The notes beneath the pieces were generated by a model. The model ran no database searches. It had not been told where the DNA came from and worked only from the letters and a program-made list of their open reading frames with translations. Below are positions 46,197-58,100 of a DNA stretch of 64,000 nt, piece by piece; the first letter of the stretch is position 1; each line of letters opens with the position of its first letter. The stretch covers positions 1,780,838 through 1,844,837 of the forward strand of contig NMRA01000007.1 of NCBI GenBank assembly GCA_002633005.1, written 5' to 3'. The stretch is from Phoronis australis. Taxonomy: Eukaryota; Phoronida; Phoronidae. The translations under genes and the position numbers were made by a program.

Positions 46197-49100
46197 CTGG
46201 AATGAATAAATAATTGGGGGTGACTAGGAGATTCACTTCAGTAACACAACACATTTAAGTTGGGTATTCAGGCATAGTTCCTCTATTAAACACGTTTCCT
46301 TAAACATCACGATGCTGGAAAGGTACACTGGGGAAAGTTGTTACAGTAAAACATATAGACGAAAGGAGTGCACTGCTAAGAACAACAATCAAGGTGAAGT
46401 CCCAGCCACATAGGTTGTAACCAGAGATTTCTTGGTGGGTGCTTACATCACACAATAAACAAAACCAGCTAAGTATTGGACTTTAGTCAATAGTTCCACC
46501 GCGGCGATAAGATTTTTGCCTGCCTTTATCATACACAATCTACTGCAATCATGGACCAATGTGTTACTTTTATGAAGTGATCAATCCAATTTGTGGGAGG
46601 AACTACAATGTTTTGGTGAAGGTCTCCACTCTGTGAATGCTTCCCAGTTTAAATAATTTAATAATACTCCGCAATACATGCCTACTCTCCCCAAAATATC
46701 CAACACTGATTGCACAAATTACCTGGCAATAGATGTGAGCACCCAGCTCCACACATTTCCCACACCTACAGCAGTGTTCCAGAGGAAATCCATCTACATC
46801 ACTCAGCATGCCTGAAACCAGGATAACTAAAGATAATGACAGAGGTAATAGTCTGATATAACGTGCTTACATTTTGAGAACCAGTTTTCTCCTCTCAAAA
46901 TGTGGGCACCTTATATGAGACTTGCCAATGACAGTTCATTAAACATTCAATCAAGTCATGCACTAAATTTACAACGAAACTCAAAAATAAAAGCAGCTGC
47001 TACACTAAGTTTTGCCACAAATTAATTGTTGCTTAGCAAACATAGAAGTGTGGTTAGTGGTACGATCACTTTTAAGAGTGGAAAAAATGCTGAAATCCTA
47101 TTCGCAACAAAGGTTTTATTTTCAGACATCTAAATGCGGTGCAAGGGTCATAATTTCCAGAGGACAAACACTACAGGAGGTTAAATGTTTTTAAGGTAAT
47201 AACCAGGATGACTGCAATTGAAGATGACAGGTTATTTCTGTGTGAAGAGGTTAGATTTGGTAGTAATAAGACATACCTCCGCACCAAGAGAATCGGTACC
47301 GCTTGTTACATGAGTCTTTATTAGGGCATGCCACGATACCAGGGACGCAATTCTTTCTGACCGTGCTCACTTTGCAGCATGGGAACTCGACCACTTTGTC
47401 AAGGTAGGGCAGGACGGAATAACCCTGTTAATAAAGACATCGGAAGATGATTACGAGTACACAGTGTCATTGAAAAAGCCCCACTGAAACAATGCACTCC
47501 ATACTTAGAATTTAGCATACGAAGCCGCAGGTGTCTCTTCAACATATCGGTTCACATTCAAGCGAATAGTTCACATTCAAGCGAAAAATAATCCTTAGAC
47601 TGACATTTCAATGTTACGCAGATATTCAAGACAAGTAAAGAAAATGCAGGTGCCCATCCGAATGCGATTTGCGAGATCCGGAGCACCCTTGCTCGCCCAC
47701 GTGTATACTGCTGTTGTGGAGACATATAAAGCCTCTTAGCTGTGATCCTGTATCCACCCCTGAAATGCTACTTCCAGTGATAAATTTTAGGCAAAAATCT
47801 GAACAAATTATTTTAGTACAAATTCAAACACGTTAACTACTCTTTTGAAAAGACAAATTTTAGTATACATACAAAATAACAAGTATAACAAGTATCACAG
47901 ACCTTCGATGCACTCTTGAACACGTTGAAGAGTAGACATTTGTCTGCAGTCATGTCACTCAGTTTCATTCCTTTCTTGAGAAGAATGTTCAATGGGTTCT
48001 CACAGTTCTTACACTTGCAGCTGGGGCCACACAACTGATGGCGCTGGGCACAGTGACACCTGGTGGTCCGACACCCAAAGTTGCAACGACACCTCATGTT
48101 CGTAAGGCATTTTTTCTTTAGTGGTTTGTGCACTGTGGAACAAAGCATAATTATACACCAGTTTATCTATTGTCATTAATTTCACTTAACACAAGTTAAG
48201 AAATCCACAGATATTGCTTTCCTTGTATGTATCTTAACTAAATTTTGCACCCTGTACATCTTCATAAGGTATTTAAATAATGGAATCAACTCAAAAAGAG
48301 GTTTCTTAGGAAACTCATGAAGCATTTTCCATTCCCATAGTTATATAGCTTTGTATACTTTGTGGTATTTAGATTATTAAGACAAAGGGTCTACTTGAGC
48401 GGTCATGTACACAAGTCAAGTTAACCAATTGCTAATAACTAAGGACCAGTGCTATCACTGGCTGTCATGTAAGTTCCTTCGATCCCAAATAAAACGCGTC
48501 ACAAAAGTAAATACGTTTTGCTATTCAAATCCCAACTATTATGAACACATTTCTGAGCTAGAAGTTGTGAAATGGGCTGTAGCGTGACATGTAGAATATC
48601 AAAGGTCAAAGCCAACCTTCATCTTCACATTCTTCTGATTCAGTAAGAGCTCGCTTCTCTGCAATAGGCATTCCAAGGCAGGCCGGTATCCCGTCATTAA
48701 GCTGGCTATTGGCAACACGATAAAGTCTGGGTGAGAACCTCTTTAGCAAGTCTATGATTTTGGACGCAGGAGTATTCTTCAAAGTAATCTACAATCCAAA
48801 GTTTTAGTAAGCGAATGTCATTATCACTTGCACAACTTTCAAAATGTATGACATTGTGTATTTTATTCTGAAAAACTGCCTTGTAAAACCTCATCTGGTT
48901 TCAACTCCTGTTCCTGAGTACAAAATAGAGACAGCAGATGTAATTGACAGACAGTGCTTCAACACAGCAGAAATGCCAAGGACATGTATATCACATTATT
49001 GTAGCTCCCCTTGCACTGATTTGTTGTAGAAATAAAACTGGAGTTCACTGAAGTAATGTAATAGTAAGTTGGCGAGTTTATTACAAGATCAATACAACTC

Positions 49101-52100
49101 TCAACATGAACGCAGTATTATTCACTAGAGCATCTCCAACGCAATAATCTGGGACAAAACAATAGAGCTGCTATACACTACCAATAGATGGCGGTCTTAT
49201 CACGTTACATCAAACAAGGTAACAAATGCAAGATTTATGATTAAGTGGTTAGAAAAGTTATCAAAATCAGTACAGAATGAATCCTAATACAGTCTGATAA
49301 ATCTTCAATCAAATAAATACCTCAAAGTGAATGAGACAAAGTAAAAATAACTCAAGTCACTGAGCTCAATTAAAGTCGCAGAACACAATTTCGTGAGGTC
49401 AAGACCCACCCAGAAATTATGGTTGGCAAAACGACAAATTATAATTATTGTCTTAGTAACTGCAAATGACTATACCCTGAACCCATCACTAACCATACAA
49501 TCGAGATTGACATAATGAAAGTGGCCCCTCATGAAATCTACCCAGACCCCCCATTACCTAATTGTATTAGAAGGCCCACATTCTGGGCTGAGCTATTAGA
49601 GGGTAATAATTAAACAATTATCTTCTCAGCCAGGAACATAAAACTTTTGTTAGAATGTGTTCACTTACAAAGTCCAACTGGTTCAGTTGTATACTAAGAG
49701 TAGGGATAACAAAGAAGCTGCTTTCACTGACCTTGCATGTCAATTTGGTAAGGCCTTAATTGCGTGTGAACTATACCTCCTCCTGTGATTTACAGTCAAC
49801 AGCAAAATTCTAAACCATTATGTACTCTAGTTACACCCTTCAAGTCCAAAATGTATGAAAGTGGCTCCTCAGCGAGGTCTACTCTGACCACCATTCCCAA
49901 CCATTACCATAAGATGTGATATGCATGATTTCACCACTCCCAAATGGAGGTCTAAATTGAACCCATGACCATATGACATGGTGTGGGTACAAAGAGATGT
50001 AAGCTAACCCCCACCACGAACCACATGATGATACCCACACAAGGCTCCCAAATGAGGTCTACCTTGACAGTAAGTACTAACCAGGTGATGGGGCACGTGC
50101 AGCTGGCCTTCAGTGAGGTCCACACACGTATCCCGACTATATGAAGTCAGCTGGGGTAAGGTGAGGGAGTCGTCAGCAGTCTTGCTCCCCACGTACATGC
50201 AGGGGATCTTGTTCACCTGCACCTTCAAGCAGGTGCAGGCACTACTGAGAGCTGAAAGTATCACAAACATACATTGATAAGGACGCCAGAACATAGCATG
50301 ATGAGAACTCCTACATCGTGTTCAAATTCAGATTATTTTGGAACTTATTTTTTAAACCTTAAGCTAGGGCATGTTACAAAAACATTCAAGCCCACTGTAC
50401 ATCACTATTCAAAATAACAATCTAACACTAATCACTGCATTTTTAGGACAGTCATCCCTGTTTCCTACTCCCCCAACAAAAGAAGATAGTAGAAGAGTAA
50501 AGATTAGTTTGTGCTCTTGTGATCCCAAGAGTCAGGGATAATTCAGCACCACCTATTGGAAAATGAATTGCACAGACATGAATTTGTGGATTAATCTGAA
50601 CTGTTCAGGAATCTTATTATCAGTGCAGAAACAAACGAGTTCGTCTCAATGTTTCTGGTTTAAACCTGGTGATAAAAAGTGCAAGTTTAAACACTGTTTA
50701 TGGACTTGTTTATATATACACCAAATCAGATTGCCACAATTCTGTTGCCAACCAATAATACTCTGAATTCTACATTAGATCAATAAAATCTGAAATAACA
50801 CAAGATGAGCAATGCATGATTTGAAACTGGTTACTTACCCACAATGCTGTCAAAAGGTACTTCTATGATGGCCATGAGACGCTTCCTTGTTGCCATGGTG
50901 TCATCCATGCTGTTTGTTTGGAACTCGTACATCAAGCAACTACATCGACCAAAAGTGAAACGAGGTTGACTAGAGTGGACATACAGACTGAACACCTTTT
51001 CTTTGTAAAGCAACTAGCATTACATAAAAAACTGAATTATAAAATATACAAAAGAAAAGCTACTATCACAACATACCAAAGACAAAAAAACAATTCTTCA
51101 AAGCTTTCTGTGATCAACATAACGAAGAGTGCTTTCACAATAGCACGAAGAAAACTGCAATAATCTTCATGACTAGATTTATGTTTGAGTATATGTACAG
51201 TACAACATACAACATTCTGACATCTCACTAAAACTCAACGCATCACAAGTCATTGCATCGTAAGACAACCAATAGATGCTTTGACAAAATTACAAAATCA
51301 ACACCAAATAAACATTGTAGCCTGAAAGAAAAAATTATTATTGAAACTTGTGAAACATAAAATTTGAATACGGTAATAAAAGTTAATGTGTTACATTGCA
51401 CTAAGCTAACAAGTAGAGAAAGCAAGCACGACTGGAAAATGCAGAATAGTAGCATACCTCTTGGAAAATATTAGCTTAAGCCTGGATATGCGTGCGTCAG
51501 GAGGGGAGTTTTCATACTGCAAACAGAGCACCAATTAAGAGATCTAAGCTACTGGCAAAGCACACAACACACAGGATTGATGAAGCGCATGGCACAGGTT
51601 TACTGTTGGAAGCACTTGGCAGCTCGCAAAGACAAAAGAGGCTTCATACAATTTAATACAATGTAAGAAATGTCAGTTTGCAATTATTAATCCGAGCCTG
51701 CAAAAAGAGGTGTATGGAAAAACACTATCTATGTCTTTAGCCTTAAATATATAAAGAAATAGATGCTAGAATTCTTGTGTTAGTCGATTCGAAGCCAGCC
51801 ACCAGATTGTATGGACTTGAGCATCAAGTAAAAGATTCTAAGCAGTGTCTGATTTAGCAAATACCAGCTCGCTAAACGCGATCTCATATGTAGCTGGTAG
51901 CTCAACTTGTCACATGTAACATAAAGTTCCAAAATGTTTTCTACCATTTCCAAGGTTTTCCAAAGTCTGTGTACAATTAAATACCAACATTATGCAATCG
52001 ATCCAATCATTGGAAAATCTCATCTATCATTACTAGCCAATCATGGCGTGAGTTATTATTCATGTCACCAATAAAAACTGAATGAGAGTGCTCAACTGTA

Positions 52101-55100
52101 TACGTGACCTTTCATGACAACCCCACAACATTTAAAGCAACATGAAAACCAAGTAGTGCAAGCTCTGGTTCAAAGTGAACATGTGAATTTCCATAGCCAC
52201 ATCCCAAATTCAGCTCCCCTCCTTTGAAAAGGAAGAAACCATACTGTGCCACCAATAGATGCGCTGCAAACGTCTGTGAGAAGAGACGGACGAAAAAGGA
52301 CAATCCGTCATGCCCAAAAGAGCCTGTTGATTTTTCACAGCGCAACAATAAAACTTCAGAGGCATTAGAATGACAAACGTCTAAACAATTTTGCAGTACA
52401 ATACTCAAGAATACAGCAACAGTCTGTGAGACAATATCCTAATGATACACAACATTGTGGGCAAATATTCCAGAATCAGAGATGGTGCGGTGGTATTTTG
52501 GGACGTGGCTATTGTCTACAGCGTTGGTAATACACGCCAACAGTTTCAGTACTACACTGCATCCACTCAATGAAGAACTCCTAACACCGACACAACACAA
52601 ACTCAAAATAGACCAGACTTACCATGTAAGAGCCTATGGACAAGGATGAGAAATCAAAGTGCTTGGGTTTCCACTTGGGAGCAACCAGTGTTGTGTCACA
52701 AGCTGTAAAACATAATTAACACCACCCATGTGATACATTAAGATAATACCACCCAGGTGATACATTAAGACAGCGCATACAAAAATGATTTCAAACTTCA
52801 TCCATGCAACTATAACGGATAGGGTAATTCTCCACTTATTTTGCACAAAAAACTCAGCAAAATTTGAATTTTTTCCATTTTTCAAAGGCTGTAAATAATG
52901 GAAATAATGGAAAATTTACCAAACACTGTTTTATTTTCTTAATCTTTATTTTTCGGACAAACATTATAAACCAGAATTTCACTTGTCGGCCAAAATGTAT
53001 AGTAACTACGGTAAGTAATGAATTATCATAAGAAACACTTAGACATATGTATACCAAATGTTAATCACACAAAACTGGGAACTTGACCTTCCCTAACAGC
53101 ATACATTGAAAACTTCACAAAATGTAGAAGGCAAAATGTTCTCCGAGCTAATTAGACACGCACAAACATCATGTCAATCATTAGAGTTGACTCAATTTCA
53201 CAAATAGGACCAATCACAGCGATAGGCGCACAAGTATAGTACATATTTTAATATAGCAACTTAGGTGTACAGCAACAGGAAGCATTGAATAAAAAAAACA
53301 GAGTAATGAAAATTGACACCTCCAGTCACAAGCAATTAGTCATCTTGGAAAAGAACAACAAAACTGATTATACAGCATTGAGGGAGTTCCTTCTGCCATG
53401 GAATAAAAGACCGACATTGGGGAATTTAGTAATATGATATATTGTGAAAAGATTCAAAACAGTGCCATGATATATTTAGAGGAACACCACTATAGATTAC
53501 TCCAATAGACAGGTTCTAATGTAGCGTTCTGTTGGCTCAAGTAAAGGATTTAGGGGATACAGAGTAACTGGTTTCCATGGTTAAAACCTGAAGTCGTAAA
53601 CCAAGAACAATTTCGAGAAAAAACAAGTCGACTAGTACTATAAACCAACCTGCCACAGCATTGGCTTCCGTACTTTGAGGCGAAATCTTTTTCGAGCTAG
53701 AGCTGGAGGCAGTGACTCTGGATGTTTCACACTTTATCATGTCCTTCACACCTAGTGAAGTCTTGACAGTAGAGTTTGAAGGCACTATCTTACTGAGATT
53801 CAAAGGCGGCGCCACCTGGAGCACTGAATTTTTAATACAAATCAGGTCAACATGGATGCCAAAGGTTATTCTACAGCAGGTCGCCAAACTAAAAACGATA
53901 CTGCACTATTTAATCAATTTATCTAACTTTGACTGCAGTAAACTCAAGCATTCCGCAGTCTTGTGGCAAGAACAAAACATGCCTATCACAAAAAGCAGTC
54001 CTGAAAAATTATACTGTGAGGCAAAGTGAATATTAGCTCTGTGTGTTAAACAAACTGGTGATATCAGTTGCATTTCCATGGCAACACATGAAAACCATGC
54101 ACAACCATCCAAATTTTATAACATTAATTTTGTCAGTAGGCGTTCAGTTTAATTACCTGAATATCTGTGAGACAGGAAAGAGGATCAAACAGAACACTAA
54201 GTGCTTACAACCACCCTGTACCTTGCTTTGAATAGTGACTACATTGTCAGCATCATTACACCTTCCTTTATAGCACAGCATATCACAATCTTTATTTCAA
54301 TAGCCCAAAAATAAGAAAATAGAAGAAAAGCGACTTCAAATGAAAGTTTCTTAGCTCCACGGACATGAATATGATGGTGTCAGTGTGTCACGTCCACCAA
54401 CACCCAAGTTTCTTGCACAAACATGTCCCACAACTGTGCTTCTCTGATGTCATGAAGGAAATAAAAAGGTGACAGTGTGCTCAAGTACAGAGTTGGCACA
54501 ACCACCACAAATCCAACAACATTCTTTACTTTACCATAATCCACGGGAGATATACGACAACTCTACACACTAAACACAATGGAGGAGGACTAAAATGTTG
54601 CAAATGGTTGTCCTAATTCTAATAAATATGTACAATAAATTCCCGTAACTCAAAATTAGATAACTGACATACCAACAGAGTGTTTGCGGATGTTCTAATT
54701 TGACAGCTGATTGACTGGTGGGGTTGTTTTTTTGGTGTTTTTGATATGAAGTTGGTAGTTTTAAGCTTTTTAAATTGATCCTAAAAGCTTATTTAAGAAA
54801 TTATCTAATTTCAAATTCTTGGTTGCATTTTACTACAAAGACAAGTAAAAAAAAACATACTAAATGGCAAAAAAATAAAATGTTTTGTGATATAAATTGC
54901 CACAGCAAACGATAATACGGCACCTTGATTCCCATTAGCCTCCTGAACTGCAACAGATGGTCTGCTACCGCTTGCAGTGGACCACGTTGGCACGGTAACA
55001 AACTCTGACCTCTGACCCATTGGTGACCTCTGGTCAGAGTTCACCAGTGGGGCTGGTGAAATACGCTGTGACCTTGACTTCACGGCAACAAATGGTAAAC

Positions 55101-58100
55101 TAGCAGTGGTGATTGCTACAAGAACCCAAAACAGGCAATGTACTCTTTGTACAGCGTTTATGAACAAAAGCATGTTGTGTAGTCAACAATCAAAGAGTGA
55201 ATCGTCGCAAGTTGAGTGATGTTGAAAAATTTGTTTCTGAATTGGGTTAATGCTTTACTTCCCTTGAGAAGAAGCCATTACTTGTCCAGACAAAGATCAT
55301 TGAAAGTGTCACAATGATACACTGATAACCACATCAAGCAACATACGGTATTCAGAGTACAGTATTGTGGAAATGACGCAAATGTCTCATTTCAAAATTA
55401 AATTGGAATATCTGAATAAATCAACACTTTCTTAACCGACATTGATCAGTTTTTGTGCCCAGTCATATCAGTTACGTATGTCCAAAACAGCCTCAAAACA
55501 GTGCCGTTGATCAGCGAAATTCACCCTCAATGCTTAACATCTACTGCAACACTTTTTTGTGATAGACTAAATAATGCTTTAATTGACCAGTTGTTCCTTT
55601 TGTGTTCTAAATCACTCCTCAAACAAGTAAGTAACTTAAGGCAACAAATTATCTCAGTCAGTATAATCTTTGATGCCTTTAATTTTCTTCTAGCTGTACC
55701 ATTGAAAGCACGCCCTTAACACTGCCAAATGCAACATCATGACACTTCTGCGAGCAGACTATTGCTGGACTGCGTCACCAACATACATGCATACAAATGA
55801 CTGTTACCTTACCCGTGTCGGCTAGTTTGGAGAAGTACAACGGCTTGGCCACGGACACTCTGATGAAGCTGTGATCCCCAACAGGTGGAGTCTGTGTCAA
55901 CAGGGTTGGTGGGCGGGGCATCAGTGGAACCAGCGGCACTGGCTGCCAGTGGAAGGGTACACCAGCTGGCATGAACCTGGCGTGCAGCTGAGGGAGGAAG
56001 GGTCCTCGCACCAACACTGGTATGTGTTGCAGAGGCATGTGGGCAACGGGACGGAGTTGGTACATAGGCAATGAGCTCGCAGATGGGGTGCGAACAGCTG
56101 ATGGAAGTGTCTGGCAAGAGGTGAAACTTGTTGGTACTCCTCTGCCTGACCTGTAGTTCAAGCCAGTAGGTGGTTGTGCCACACTGTGGTATGACGTGGG
56201 GGAAATGAAGGACGATGTTGTATATAAGGGAGGTTCTCCATACAAAGGAGGAGAGGACACTGTACGATCCAGTGGTGCCAAATTATTGATGTTAGGTCTT
56301 GGGTTGGAAACAAAGCGAACCTCCTCAAGCAACTCTCGGACAGTTTTGCTACATCCAGCTGGCATATGAGGTTTCACCTGAATTGCTGACTTCTTCTTAG
56401 CAAGACTGGTTACAACTGACAGATCGAGCACCACGTCACCTTGAGAACTTCCTATAATTTGTATGTCGTCGTCGTCATCATCATCATCATCCGCCCCAGA
56501 GGATTTTGTAGCTGGGGTATCCACAATTTCTTTTTCTCTTGGAGTAACCATTGGCAACGTCTTATCCGCTGTGGGTTTGGCTCTGGACTCTGAGCTTGGG
56601 CTGGACGTGAGAAGTGGCGATTCTGGTGGTGACGAACTCAAAGCTATAGTGTTGTTTAAAGACTTCAATTGACACGGGCTTGACTTCGAAATAACCGGTG
56701 CTAGAGGAGAAAATTCTGATTGCCTATTTGATGACATCCCTGGAGAGTAAACATCAAGTGTCGGCCAATTAGAATGTTTCATTGTCTCAAGGCCAAAAGT
56801 TGTGCATGGTGGAGGGTACAGATACGAATCTAAGTTTTGGTCATCCACCGGAGGCTCTCGAGGGTAATGGACTCCGACATCGGCCAGTCGCTCAGGTTCA
56901 AACGGATTCATGCTAAATGGAGATCGTGATCGGCAGTCCATGAAACTGGGGACTTCTTGACCAGATAGATGGGGATATTGCAAGTATGTTGGCACATAGT
57001 GCGGGTATGGCTCATGATACCGATGATAAGTAGAACTGTACTTGTACCGAGTGTCTACTGGGAGCAAAGGATCTGAAAACACATTACGTATAAGAAAGGA
57101 AATCTACTACTAAGTAACAATAGAACCCAACCACCTCCTAACATAAACTGTCACCAAAATCTGAATGAGAGAAGGCACTTGTTTCATCCCCACCCATAAT
57201 TTGCTTTAGTTTTCTAACCCACCACCCACAATTTTTAATTATTTTGGAATACAATCAATCATCACTTTTTTACTCGTTACTGAATTTGCCTAAGTTCAAT
57301 AGGTCCTGTCAACCAAATCCTGACCTAGCTTTCAGATTAATCAGTTCAATGATGTAGGTATAACCATATGCTGTATAAACTACAGATTAAAATTATGTCC
57401 ATTACAGCCAACTTCTAAGTGTTCAGACAAAATGACCCAGAATTCCTTGTTACAACAGCTGGGCAGAAGCCGAATTTATTATCAGAGTTGAAAAAAGATT
57501 TCAGTCTCTGGCGGAGATACCGGATAGGTAAAGTAATTCATTTACTAATAAAAGAAGACACGGCATGCTTGTTGTTATGGAGATATCCATGAATCGTTAT
57601 CAAAGGACTGTAGAGTGCAGTTCAAATTATCCAAAACAGCAAACACGTAGTCTCTAAGTGATTGAGTTACAATAGTTTTTCCTCGTAATCGAGAATGAAG
57701 GGAAAGTTAGTAAAGTGGCCGAGCCATTCTGTAATTAGAATTTTGGTGCCATAATAGTTATTACAAGTGATATTTACATTAGCCGTCATGATGGGTAAAT
57801 AGTATTTAGTCTGATTACTGCAGTCCAATACTATATACCAGTTAGGGTCTAGAGGAAACCCGTTGTTACCAGGATTTTCCGTAGATAAGCCTGATCGATG
57901 AAATGTCCATGAATGTTTATTCGGAAAATTATGCCAAATAAACGCCCATGGGCATTTATTTGGTTTTACAACTTCTGGTGTCAAGTGTCCAAATAGAGGG
58001 ACGATTATTTGGAAAATTTCCCCTTAAAAGCCCACTCAGCATCAAATTTTTGTCACAAATTCAGTTTTGTGGAGCATTCATTATTTATAAAAAGAAAAAA

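Noticed and set aside
47903-48132. LIN54 or tesmin orthologue
   Set aside because: Only one CXC repeat is present, without the conserved linker and second repeat of those proteins, and the rest of the protein does not resemble them.
55090-55100. Acceptor CTGCTAG for the CXC exon at 54924-55115
   Set aside because: It leads to an early stop from the preceding phase-1 donor; the acceptor ending at 55116 keeps frame.
55809-56117. Minus-strand 102-codon frame and + strand 67-codon frame inside the large CXC exon
   Set aside because: Overlap the 420-codon frame, whose borders agree in phase with neighbours on both sides.
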